Of a stretch of 23,980 nucleotides of DNA, positions 1-8,061 are shown one piece after another. Position numbers and translations under genes: made by a program. This DNA comes from an uncultured Prevotella sp. GTDB lineage: Bacteria > Bacteroidota > Bacteroidia > Bacteroidales > Bacteroidaceae. Every line of letters starts with the position of its first letter. The stretch's first letter is position 1. Under the pieces are notes generated by a model. The model had not been told where the DNA came from and did no database searches. It saw only the letters and a list, made by a program, of their open reading frames with translations. Where the stretch lies: NCBI GenBank assembly GCA_900550035.1, contig URQS01000050.1, forward strand, positions 1 to 23,980, given 5' to 3'.

Positions 1-9
1 CTTGTCAAG

Positions 10-185
10 CTATCTGCGTCGCTTTATGCCTTGTAAGTTTTCTGGTACAATGTCATTCTCAATTAAGATAAGCATAAAATAATCTACCATGTTGGAAGCT
101 TGTGTTATGTCGAAATAGCAAGGAGTCCTGCTGGAAGAAATAATGACAGTACGAACTTGTAATCTATGGGCTGAGTTCTATTCAT
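10..185 (-). pseudogene. ISAon1-like transposase N-terminal fragment (remnant)
   Basis: Reading the minus strand from an ATG at 185 gives MNRTQPIDYKFVLSLFLPAG and then a stop at 105-107. Shifting frame near 120 lets the reading continue as CYFDITQASNMVDYFMLILI, then ENDIVPENLQGIKRRR, ending at a TAG at 10-12. The joined pattern (LPxGLLxYFDI, then a block like ENxxPExLxGxK) resembles the N-terminal region of ISAon1/ISL3-type transposases of Bacteroidota, and it aligns loosely with the start of the plus-strand transposase at 298. The catalytic part is absent here: the reading ends at the TAG, and the window ends 9 bp further on. This is read directly from translation; the family assignment is from memory of the family and is tentative. 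It faces the plus-strand remnant head to head. Confidence 0.42.
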
Positions 186-189
186 GACA

Positions 190-197
190 CAAAGATA
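190..197 (-). promoter_or_regulatory. -7 box of the minus-strand IS remnant
   Basis: The minus strand reads TATCTTTG, matching the Bacteroidota -7 consensus TAnnTTTG, and the candidate ATG follows only 4 nt after it. No clear TTTG -33 box sits 19-21 bp upstream. The arrangement copies that seen before the plus-strand transposase. Confidence 0.35.
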
Positions 198-200
198 AAC

Positions 201-237
201 AATAATATTGAATCGTTAAAAACACAACAATATTATT
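201..237. repeat. AT-rich inverted repeat between two IS remnants
   Basis: AATAATATTG at 201-210 is the reverse complement of CAATATTATT at 228-237, leaving a 17-nt spacer. It lies between the two head-to-head transposase remnants. It could be part of an IS end or a weak hairpin; at 10 bp and pure AT content except two bases it could also be chance. Confidence 0.35.
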
Positions 238-264
238 TGATTCTCGATAAACCAGGGAGGATGC

Positions 265-293
265 TTTGGTTCTATAGAAAATTTATACCTTTG
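265..293 (+). promoter_or_regulatory. putative promoter of the plus-strand transposase
   Basis: TTTG at 265-268 and TACCTTTG at 286-293 match the Bacteroidota -33 and -7 elements (TTTG, TAnnTTTG). The spacer is 17 bp, a little shorter than the usual 19-21. The ATG at 298 follows the -7 box by 4 nt, so transcription from here would start at or inside the start codon and the message would be leaderless or use a later start. Confidence 0.4.
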
Positions 294-297
294 TACC

Positions 298-1537
298 ATG
301 AACAATCAAGGGCTATTAGTATTGGCACAGTTGATACCGCCATCAGAGATACTTTCAAATTTTGAAGTAGTACGTGTAGAAGAGGAGGCGTCCCTTGTCC
401 ATATCTATCTTGATGAATCGGTAAAGGCTGATTATAAAGAGAACTCTGAGATTGTATCCAAAGGGTTCAGTGAAGTTGTAATTATACGTGGCTTCCCAAT
501 CCGCGACAAAGGTGTTGACTTGATAGTCTGAAGACGCAAATGGTACGACAAGCAGAATAATCGATACTTCTACGACTCTTATGATCTAAAGGCAGAAGGA
601 ATCCGCTATTCCAAGGAGTTTGCGTTTTTTTAAAAGGAGTCTATGGAGACGATTCCTATGACCTCCCGTTCGCTTGACCGCTATTATCACATAAATGGAG
701 ATACGTTTGAAAAGCAATACAAGGAAGTGCTCAGTGGCTATCGCGAATGGTCAGAACTTTCACATGCAGAAGACTGGCTTGTCTTTCCTGAAAATATAGG
801 CGAAAGCGTATGTATTGGCGAAACGGCTCCAAGCAATGGCGCACTGCACACGATAGTAAGCAACAGATCTTCACGTGGAGGTAAAAGCACTATCATTGCA
901 ATCGTAAAAGGTGTGGGAGCAGATGCTGTCATAGAAGCACTTATGCGCATTGACGAGGACAAGAGGATGATGGTCAAGGAAATAACAATGGATATGTCGA
1001 ATTTCATGCGACTTATAGCCAGACGCTGTTTCCTGAATTCCATGCGTACCATAGGCCGCTTTCATATACAGAAACTTGCCTGTGATGCCTTGCTGGAGGT
1101 GCGAGTTGCCCATAGATGGGATGCTATTAGTTACTTGCTCACAGCAGGTATCTTCTTTTCAAATCTGCTGATAAATGGACAGGAAGTCAGAAACAAAGAG
1201 CAGAGGTGCTCTTTGAAACATATCCTAATCTTAAAGAGGCTTGTTCTCTTACATATTCACTAAGAATGATATTTTCAAAGAATACCGTCAAAGACGCAGC
1301 AAGCTCTCGCTTGCACGCTGGTATAACAAAGTGAACGACTCTGACTTTAAGGGTTTCAATGTTATTGCCGCCAAGCTTTACGAGCATTATGATGAAGTCT
1401 TGAACTTCTTTGTAAATAGAACAACTAATGCTTTTGCAGAGTCGTTCAATGCTGAAATTAAGGCGTTTAGGGCTGCTTTAAGAGGGGTAACGGATATAAA
1501 GTTCTTTCTTTTTAGACTTGCTAAACTATATGCTTAA
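298..1537 (+). pseudogene. degenerate ISAon1/ISL3-type transposase
   Basis: Three segments together reconstruct one transposase. Segment 1 (298-633) is the N-terminal region, broken by a TGA at 529-531 (reading ...DLIV stop RRKWYDKQ) and ended by TAA at 631-633. Segment 2 starts at ATG 643 in the same frame, after an AAAAGGAG that could serve as ribosome site, and runs METIPMTSRS to HRWDAI at about 1128. Reading then resumes one frame away at 1131 (LLAHSRYLLFKSADKWTGSQ), with roughly 30 codons apparently missing, and shifts again near 1297-1303 into KLSLARWYNK and the conserved C-terminal block NRTTNAFAESFNAEIKAFR, ending at 1537. The family normally has IDE and TDRFH around its first two catalytic aspartates; here they read IGE (residue 59 of segment 2) and IGRFH (residue 138). 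The element is therefore dead. The family name is from recollection of ISAon1-type proteins; termini were not identified. Confidence 0.8.
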
Positions 1538-1645
1538 TCCAATAGAATTATCGGGTGAGCCCAGATACACTTGCATCTCTTGGTTAATATTAGTTAATCA
1601 CTTAATTAATATTTTGGTAGTTTTCCTACTTTGCGAAATAATTAG

Positions 1646-1653
1646 TAATTTTG
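1646..1653 (+). promoter_or_regulatory. -7 box of the rho promoter
   Basis: TAATTTTG matches TAnnTTTG exactly. The -33 region is weak (TTTTC at 1621-1625 is about 20 bp upstream). Transcription would start near 1660, giving rho a leader of about 65 nt that contains the hairpin at 1671-1706. Confidence 0.45.
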
Positions 1654-1670
1654 CATTATAATTTCAAAAC

Positions 1671-1714
1671 AAGATTACATTTGTTTCAGTTCTGAAACGT
1701 AATCTTTCATTTTT
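1671..1714 (+). terminator. terminator-like hairpin in the rho leader
   Basis: AAGATTAC (1671-1678) pairs with GTAATCTT (1699-1706), and GTTTCAG (1683-1689) pairs with CTGAAAC (1692-1698), with a 4-nt bulge at 1679-1682 and a tight loop. A T-rich stretch, TTTCATTTTT, follows immediately up to 1714, and the rho ATG is 10 nt further on. The position between a good -7 box and the gene suggests an attenuator of rho rather than a terminator of the dead IS upstream, but either is possible. Confidence 0.5.
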
Positions 1715-1724
1715 ATAAAAATCC

Positions 1725-3692
1725 ATGTATAGTAAAGAATATTTATCAGTCAAGACTACGGCTGAATTGCAAGATATTGCGCAAGAAATGGGTATTGACG
1801 CAGCATCAGATGATAATGCGGAAGGGCTTATGTATGCAATACTTGATAGGCAAGCCGAAATAGAAGGTAGCAAGAACCCGCTTGGTGCTACCAAGCGTCG
1901 TCGCACCAGAATAACTAAGAAAGATACAGATCGTGTTTATACTGTGAATGGCAAAGAAGGTGAGAATTTCGATGTTAAGAAAAATAAGGTAGAAGAAACA
2001 GGACAACAGCCACAAGCAGTAGAAACGGTAAATGTAGAACAAGCTCCGATGAGTCCTGAGGAGATGCTTATGGCAATACCTAAGCATAGAGGACGTAAGT
2101 CGAAGAAGGAGCTTGAACTGCTTTCGGCCATAGAAGAACGTAAACGTATGGACGAAATGGCAGCGCAAGCAGCTGAGAGTGAAGATTCGCCAATACATGA
2201 TGTGCAAGAAACTCAACTAGAGGTTTCGGACGCGGATAACATAAATGATACAGATATTCCTGAAGCATCATTTGGCAATGACGAAAAGATCACCGATGAG
2301 GATAGTGTGGACGATGATATGCTTGCACAACTTCAGGCAAAAATAAAGTCGCACAATGAGACAGCTGATAGCAATGTTACTAATGTTGATGCTGTTTGGG
2401 CTGGTGATCCTGGTGACGGTACCGATTTTATCACAGTAGTCGACCTGCCTATTGAAGATCAGGGTGCTGTTCCTACATACGATATGTTTGATAATCCAAC
2501 CTCTAATTTACAGAATGATGCACCTTATAATGTGCTACCTCAGCCACAACCGGAGGAACCTCTGTATGACTTCAGTGACCTTGTAAAGGCTAATGGTGTA
2601 CTTGAGGTGATGCCTGACGGCTATGGTTTTTTGCGTTCAAGCGACTACAACTATTTGTCATCGCCAGACGATATTTATGTTTCAACTCAGCAAGTGAAGA
2701 GCTATGGATTGAAAACTGGTGACGTGGTTGATTGTCATGTACGTCCGCCTCATGATGGCGAGAAGTATTTCCCGCTGACAAGCATTGATATGATAAATGG
2801 TCGAAATCCCAATGAAATTCGCGACCGTGTGGCTTTCGAACATCTTACACCTCTATTCCCTGAGGAGAAGTTTAATCTCTGTGGTGATAAGGCATCGACA
2901 AATTTGAGCACCCGTATTGTCGATCTTTTTTCTCCTATAGGTAAGGGACAGCGTGCCTTGATTGTCGCTCAGCCAAAGACAGGTAAGACAATACTCATGA
3001 AGGATATTGCTAATGCAATTGCAGCTAACCATCCAGAGGCTTACCTTATGATGCTACTTATCGATGAGCGCCCTGAGGAGGTTACCGATATGGCACGCAC
3101 AGTAAATGCCGAGGTAATAGCTTCAACATTCGATGAACCAGCTGAGCGTCATGTCAAGATAGCTGGTATTGTGCTAGAGAAGGCAAAGCGTATGGTGGAG
3201 TGTGGACATGATGTTGTTATATTCCTCGACTCGATAACGCGTTTGGCACGTGCATATAATACTGTATCGCCCGCATCTGGCAAAGTACTTACTGGTGGTG
3301 TCGATGCCAATGCCTTGCAGAAGCCCAAACGATTCTTTGGTGCGGCACGTAACATTGAAAATGGCGGTTCACTCACTATTATTGCGACAGCACTCATAGA
3401 CACTGGTTCGAAGATGGATGAAGTTATTTTCGAAGAATTTAAGGGTACAGGTAATATGGAACTGCAGCTCGATCGTTCGTTGTCTAATAAGCGCATCTTC
3501 CCGGCTGTCAACCTTGTGGCTTCAAGTACGCGTCGTGACGACTTGTTGCAGGACAAGACTACACTCGACAGAATGTGGATTCTGCGCAAGTACATCTCGG
3601 ATATGAACCCTATAGAGGCGATGAATACCATACACGACCGTATGCATCGTACTCGCGACAACGAGGAGTTCCTCTTGTCCATGAACGACTAA
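1725..3692 (+). CDS. rho: transcription termination factor Rho
   Basis: Rho is the hexameric RNA-dependent ATPase/helicase that releases RNA polymerase at Rho-dependent terminators in the cytoplasm. At 655 aa it is far longer than the 419 aa of E. coli Rho. Residues 1-45 are the SAP-like N-terminal helical domain (TTAELQDIAQEMG). Residues about 50-285 are a low-complexity, acidic, charge-rich insertion. The cold-shock-type RNA-binding domain (GVLEVMPDGYGFLR) covers about 290-360. The ATPase core has Walker A PKTGKT (417-422), LLIDERPEEV (444-453), Walker B VVIFLDS (497-503), the Q-loop around LTGGVDANAL (522-531) and the R-loop EFKGTGNME (581-589). Bacteroidota Rho proteins typically carry this long insertion, and in Bacteroides it has been reported to promote phase separation. 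The start is the first ATG upstream of the SAP-like domain. uvrA starts 1 bp after the stop. Confidence 0.97.
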   Translation: MYSKEYLSVKTTAELQDIAQEMGIDAASDDNAEGLMYAILDRQAEIEGSKNPLGATKRRRTRITKKDTDRVYTVNGKEGENFDVKKNKVEETGQQPQAVETVNVEQAPMSPEEMLMAIPKHRGRKSKKELELLSAIEERKRMDEMAAQAAESEDSPIHDVQETQLEVSDADNINDTDIPEASFGNDEKITDEDSVDDDMLAQLQAKIKSHNETADSNVTNVDAVWAGDPGDGTDFITVVDLPIEDQGAVPTYDMFDNPTSNLQNDAPYNVLPQPQPEEPLYDFSDLVKANGVLEVMPDGYGFLRSSDYNYLSSPDDIYVSTQQVKSYGLKTGDVVDCHVRPPHDGEKYFPLTSIDMINGRNPNEIRDRVAFEHLTPLFPEEKFNLCGDKASTNLSTRIVDLFSPIGKGQRALIVAQPKTGKTILMKDIANAIAANHPEAYLMMLLIDERPEEVTDMARTVNAEVIASTFDEPAERHVKIAGIVLEKAKRMVECGHDVVIFLDSITRLARAYNTVSPASGKVLTGGVDANALQKPKRFFGAARNIENGGSLTIIATALIDTGSKMDEVIFEEFKGTGNMELQLDRSLSNKRIFPAVNLVASSTRRDDLLQDKTTLDRMWILRKYISDMNPIEAMNTIHDRMHRTRDNEEFLLSMND

Positions 3693-3693
3693 T

Positions 3694-6500
3694 ATGGAAA
3701 AATTCATAGAAGTAAAAGGAGCGCGGGTAAACAATCTGAAGGACATCAGTCTGAGGATACCGCGCGACAAGCTTATTGTAATAACCGGAATCTCTGGTTC
3801 CGGTAAATCATCGCTGGCTTTCGACACCTTGTATGCCGAAGGCCAGCGACGTTATGTAGAGTCGCTTTCTTCGTACGCCAGACAGTATCTTGGCAGAATG
3901 AGCAAACCCGAATGCGACTATATAAAGGGTCTGCCACCAGCTATTGCCGTAGAACAGAAGGTAATATCGCGAAATCCAAGAAGTACAGTTGGTACTTCTA
4001 CCGAAATTTACGAATATCTCCGTTTGCTTTTCGCACGTATAGGTCATACCTACTCGCCCATAAGTGGCAAGGAGGTGAAGACGCATACCGTAGACGATGT
4101 GCTGGAGTGTACGCGTCAATATTCCGAGGGCACAAAATTTGCTGTCCTGGCACCACTTAATGTTGTCAAGGGACGCACGCTACACGAACAGCTGACAGCC
4201 GAATTGCAACAAGGCTATTCGCGCATTTGGTATAAAGGAGATTTTCTGCGCATAGACGATTTCTTGGCTGGTGATAAGAATGATGCGATTGCCGAACCGC
4301 TTTATGTATTGATAGATAGAATGAGCGTAAGCTCTTCAGAATCAAGCGTCTCGCGATTGACTGAATCGGTCGAAACAGCTTTCTATGAGGGCAACGGTAC
4401 ATGCCGACTTGTATTTCCGCCATCAAATATATGCTACGATTTCTCTACATCGTTTGAGGAGGATGGCATAACATTCGAGAAGCCTACCGACAATATGTTT
4501 GCATTCAACTCTCCAGCAGGAGCTTGTCCCGAGTGTGAGGGATTTGGCAAGGTGATAGGTATTGACGAGAAACTGGTTGTCCCCAACACGTCGCTTAGCG
4601 TGTATGACGGATGTGTACAATGTTGGCATGGCGAGAAGCTGGGAGCGTGGAAGACAGAATTCTGTCGTAGGGCTGCCAACGACAAGTTCCCTATTTTTGA
4701 ACCTTACTTCAATCTTACAAGGGCTCAGAAGGACATGCTGTGGCATGGTCTGCCGTCCGATCGCAACCGGGATGTACGAGATAGGGTGTGCATCGACTCC
4801 TTCTTCCAGATGGTGAGGGAAAACCAGTATAAGATACAATACCGCGTCCTGCAAAGCCGTTATCGTGGAAAGACTATTTGTCCCGTATGTCATGGCACCC
4901 GACTCAAGAAGGAGGCTACATGGGTTAAGATAGGCGGAATGAGCATAACCGAATTGGTGGAGATGTCGGTAGCAAACTTGAAGGCTTGGTTTGAAAATCT
5001 ACAGCTCAGCGAACATGAGGCTAAGATTGGTAAGCGCCTGCTTACGGAGATAAACAATCGTCTGCAGTTCTTGCTCGATGTAGGCCTGGGGTATCTTACA
5101 CTCAATCGCCCGTCTGATTCGCTTAGTGGTGGCGAGAGCCAGCGCATCAATCTTACTACAAACCTCGGAAGCTCGCTTGTGGGTTCGGTCTATATTCTCG
5201 ACGAGCCAAGCATAGGATTGCATAGCCGAGATACTGATAGACTGATACATGTGTTGCGTGAATTGCAACAGCTTCACAATACGGTTATTGTAGTAGAGCA
5301 TGACGAGGATATAATGCGTGCTGCCGATTATATTATTGATGTGGGTCAGGATGCAGGCCGACTCGGAGGCGAGATAGTGTTTGAGGGTACGCTCGATGAC
5401 ATAAATCATACCGATCCCAATGCCACACGTAGCTATACCGTACGCTATCTTTCAGGAATGGAGAGCATACCCGTGCCGCAGTCGCGACGTCAATGGAATC
5501 ATGCCATAAAGATAAATGGTGCACGAATGAACAATCTTCGTGGTATAGACGTCACTCTGCCGCTTAATGTTCTGACGGTAGTAACTGGTGTGAGCGGCTC
5601 GGGTAAGTCGTCGCTTATTAAGGGAATTTTGTATCCGGCATTAAAGCGGCATCTTAACGAGGTGGCTGATACTCCTGGCGAATACTCGTCATTGGGAGGC
5701 GACTGGCAGATGGTGAAGCATGTGGAATTTGTCGACCAAAACCCTATAGGCAAGAGCCACGTTCTAATCCTGCTACTTACATCAAGGCCTATGACACCAT
5801 ACGTCAGCTCTTTGCAAGTCAGCCCCTGGCAAAACAAGAGGGATATACAGCCCAATACTTCTCGTTTAATGCCGAAGGTGGACGTTGTGAGGAGTGTAAG
5901 GGTGCAGGAGTGATAACGGTAGAGATGCAGTTTATGGCCGACCTTGTACTTGAGTGTGACGCATGCCATGGCAAACGATTCAAGAAGGAAATTCTTGACG
6001 TACGCTTCCATGACAAGAACATCTATGACGTTCTGAACATGACTGTTTCGGAAGCTATCGATTTCTTTGAGAAGTATGGCGAAAAGCAGATTGCCGACAA
6101 GCTGCAGCCGCTTGAAGCTGTAGGACTTGGATACATCAAGTTGGGTCAAAGTTCGTCAACCCTATCGGGGGGCGAGAACCAGCGCGTCAAACTTGCCTAT
6201 TTTATAGGACAAGAACGTCAAGAACCTACACTCTTCATATTCGACGAGCCAACAACAGGACTGCACTTTCATGACATCCATCGATTGCTCAAGTCGTTCA
6301 ATACGCTCATCGAAAAAGGGCATTCAATCATCGTGATTGAACACAATATGGACGTTATAAAATGTGGCGACTATGTGATTGATCTCGGTCCGGATGGAGG
6401 CAATAAGGGTGGTAATATTGTGTGTTGTGGCACTCCAGAGGAAGTGGCAAAATGTAAGGCGAGTGCAACAGGACGATATTTAAGCGAGAAGTTAAGGTGA
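3694..6500 (+). pseudogene. uvrA: UvrA, excinuclease ABC subunit A, frameshifted
   Basis: UvrA is the damage-recognition ATPase of nucleotide excision repair and loads UvrB on DNA. The first frame runs 3694-5913 and holds Walker A GISGSGKS (32-39), zinc-module cysteines (C278/C281, C396/C399), signature LSGGESQR (477-484), Walker B and the second Walker A GVSGSGKS (632-639). After VDQNPIGKS at 5755-5757 the frame is lost: the expected continuation, SRSNPATYIKAYD, is read one frame away from 5760, and that frame runs open to the stop at 6500. It carries the second zinc finger (RCEEC at 5883, LECDAC at 5949), LSGGENQR and the final Walker B. One base is missing between 5757 and 5758. Restored, the protein would be about 935 aa, the normal UvrA1 length. 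As read, the product stops after 739 aa with a scrambled tail and lacks the second signature. The change could be a real mutation or a sequencing error. It is probably co-transcribed with rho. Confidence 0.93.
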
Positions 6501-6515
6501 GTATAAAACGATAAT

Positions 6516-6580
6516 ACAACAAGAACAATATTGTTAACTTTTTATTGGATTTAACGATATTGTTCTTGTTGTTTTTTTTT
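6516..6580 (+). terminator. strong intrinsic terminator after uvrA
   Basis: AACAAGAACAATATTGTTA (6518-6536) pairs with TAACGATATTGTTCTTGTT (6552-6570) with one G-U pair; two further base pairs extend the stem outward. A run of nine T follows (6572-6580). It lies between the convergent uvrA and metallo-hydrolase genes. From the minus strand it is followed by a moderately T-rich stretch, so it may stop transcription from both sides. Confidence 0.85.
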
Positions 6581-6626
6581 GTTCAGGTGTTGTTCTTTGT
6601 CTTACGTTCTGATATTGTTGGATTAT

Positions 6627-7433
6627 CTATGTCAAACTGAATATGCCTGTAGGTAGTGTGCGACGTAGAACCTCTACTTTCACGTCTTCGCCAACCCTTA
6701 TGCCTGTCATTTCAAGCGTTTGGCTGATTGTGTTGAGTGCCAGCTCTGGCTTGTTGTTCTCCTGGCTGAGATGACACAGCCATACGTGCTTGAGGGTGTG
6801 GGTTAAGTTCTCGGCCAAGGCTTGGGCACATTGTGTATTGCTCAGATGGCCGTGTCCGTTCTTGATGCGGTCCTTCAGATAGCGGGGGTAAGGTCCGGTC
6901 TCAAGCATCTGCGGGTCGTAGTTGGCCTCGATTACCAGATAGTTGGCGCGGCTGATTATGCTTTTCATCTCATCGGTTATGGTACCCACATCTGTTAGCA
7001 GACAGAATACAACGCCGTCAGCCTCAATCAAATATCCCACGTTGTCCGAACTGTCGTGGGGCACGTTAAAGGGAGTGATGCTGAAATCACCTACATTGAA
7101 GCTCTGTCCCTTGACTACCTTCATACGGTTGGAGTGGGCGAGTTTGCAACGCATGCAGTAGTTGCGGTCCATACCTGCATGAACAGTCTCGGTAGCATAT
7201 ACCGGTAGATTGAACTTCTTGCTCAAGCTGCCTACCGACTTGATGTGGTCAGCATGGTCGTGAGTGACAAGTATGCCATCGAAACCATCGACAAATCGCA
7301 ATCCGTAATCATGAAAAGCCTTCTTGAGCGATCTTGTACCAACGCCTACATCAATAAGTAGACCCGAATTTTGCGTGTATAAATAATAGCAGTTGCCACT
7401 ACTTCCGCTTCCAAAAGATATAAAGTTCAGCAT
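6627..7433 (-). CDS. MBL-fold metallo-hydrolase (YycJ/WalJ-like)
   Basis: The product is 268 aa from the ATG at 7433. It begins MLNFISFGSGSSGN, which is the typical start of this subgroup, then has the metal-binding motif HDHADH at residues 58-63, a later NVPHDSSDNVGY and LTDVGTITDEM block, and a final HLSQENNKPE region. This is the YycJ/WalJ-type branch of the metallo-beta-lactamase superfamily; Firmicute members have been described as 5'-3' exonucleases linked to mismatch repair, and many relatives are only annotated as hydrolases. No signal peptide is present, so it is expected to be cytoplasmic. An upstream in-frame ATG at 7481 would add 16 basic residues outside the family; I prefer 7433, preceded by an A-rich stretch. 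It is a single gene facing uvrA. The nuclease role is inferred from the family only. Confidence 0.85.
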   Translation of the reverse strand: MLNFISFGSGSSGNCYYLYTQNSGLLIDVGVGTRSLKKAFHDYGLRFVDGFDGILVTHDHADHIKSVGSLSKKFNLPVYATETVHAGMDRNYCMRCKLAHSNRMKVVKGQSFNVGDFSITPFNVPHDSSDNVGYLIEADGVVFCLLTDVGTITDEMKSIISRANYLVIEANYDPQMLETGPYPRYLKDRIKNGHGHLSNTQCAQALAENLTHTLKHVWLCHLSQENNKPELALNTISQTLEMTGIRVGEDVKVEVLRRTLPTGIFSLT

Positions 7434-7520
7434 TTTTTTTCTTCTATAAACATTAAAACGCCGGCAATGGTAAAGCGTCATACCTTGACTGTTTTACCTT
7501 TGTCGGCTTCAATTTTAATA

Positions 7521-7552
7521 CAAAATTAAGCAAAAGGGGGGAATATGCCAAA
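7521..7552 (-). promoter_or_regulatory. promoter of the MBL-fold hydrolase gene
   Basis: On the minus strand TTTG (7549-7552) is followed after 20 bp by TAATTTTG (7521-7528), an exact match to the Bacteroidota -33/-7 consensus with ideal spacing. Transcription would start near 7514, about 80 nt ahead of the ATG at 7433. Confidence 0.65.
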
Positions 7553-7561
7553 GAAAATAAG

Positions 7562-7569
7562 TAATTTTG
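7562..7569 (+). promoter_or_regulatory. -7 box of the small lipoprotein gene
   Basis: TAATTTTG matches TAnnTTTG. The expected -33 position (about 7538-7542) is G-rich and does not read TTTG. The box lies 10 bp from the -33 element of the divergent promoter, so the two would compete for polymerase. Confidence 0.42.
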
Positions 7570-7600
7570 TACTTGTTATAAAACAAAGAAGCAATTGGAT

Positions 7601-8050
7601 ATGTCGGTAAAACATATATTATTGGTCACTTTTGCCTGTGTTATGGCAATGTGCCTTGCAAGTGCATGCTCGCTAAAAGATGATGCTGCTGTAGAAATTT
7701 GTGCCAAGAACTTTGGACAGAATTACTTCAACCTCCGTCTGTATCAAGCTTCCATTTTGTGTACTGAACGCTCGCATAAGTGGATGGCTTTCTATGCGTC
7801 GAACATCAGCCAGGAAGATGTTAATGTGGTTAATGCACAGGCTGATAGCGCATTGTGTGACATAAGCGATATTGATATAGACAGCGATAGCGCACGAGTG
7901 AAAATGACTGTACAGAACTTTCTGATGTGCGACTCGATAGGACGTCATGGCAGAATGTGTAAGAAAGGCAAGTGTGAGCTGATTCTAAGAAAAGAAATAG
8001 AAACGTGGAAGGTCGACCTCAACGGCCCAATCACAATAACAGAAGAATAA
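7601..8050 (+). CDS. small putative lipoprotein of unknown function
   Basis: This 149-aa protein starts with a short basic end and a hydrophobic segment (MSVKHILLVTFACVMAMCLA) followed by SAC, with Cys23 as a plausible lipidation site (LASAC). The lipobox is not perfect, so it may instead be a plain signal peptide or anchor. The mature part has an acidic stretch (DISDIDIDSDSARVKM) and a cysteine cluster CDSIGRHGRMCKKGKC, then ends with a strand-like EIETWKVDLNGPIT. This overall shape, a lipoprotein with a small alpha+beta domain, is common among unassigned Bacteroidota proteins; I do not recognise a family. The ATG at 7601 is chosen over a TTG 6 nt upstream because ATG is preferred and AAAGAAG lies about 10 nt before it. 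The ABC-F gene follows after 11 bp, suggesting a shared transcript. Confidence 0.75.
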   Translation: MSVKHILLVTFACVMAMCLASACSLKDDAAVEICAKNFGQNYFNLRLYQASILCTERSHKWMAFYASNISQEDVNVVNAQADSALCDISDIDIDSDSARVKMTVQNFLMCDSIGRHGRMCKKGKCELILRKEIETWKVDLNGPITITEE

Positions 8051-8061
8051 GAAACGAATAT

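Noticed and set aside
246..1555. CGATAA near 248 and 1548 (inverted) as the IS ends
   Set aside because: Only six bases match and the flanking sequence does not pair, so the IS boundaries cannot be set from it.
5750..5765. Programmed ribosomal frameshift in uvrA
   Set aside because: There is no slippery homopolymer or heptamer at the site and UvrA is not known to use one; a mutation or sequencing error is simpler.
5499..6149. 216-aa open frame on the minus strand inside uvrA
   Set aside because: It lies opposite a clear UvrA coding region, has no recognisable domain and is explained by codon bias of the plus-strand gene.
8005..8061. GTG start extending the ABC-F protein by 19 residues
   Set aside because: The extension overlaps the lipoprotein gene in another frame and does not match the family; ATG 8062 fits.
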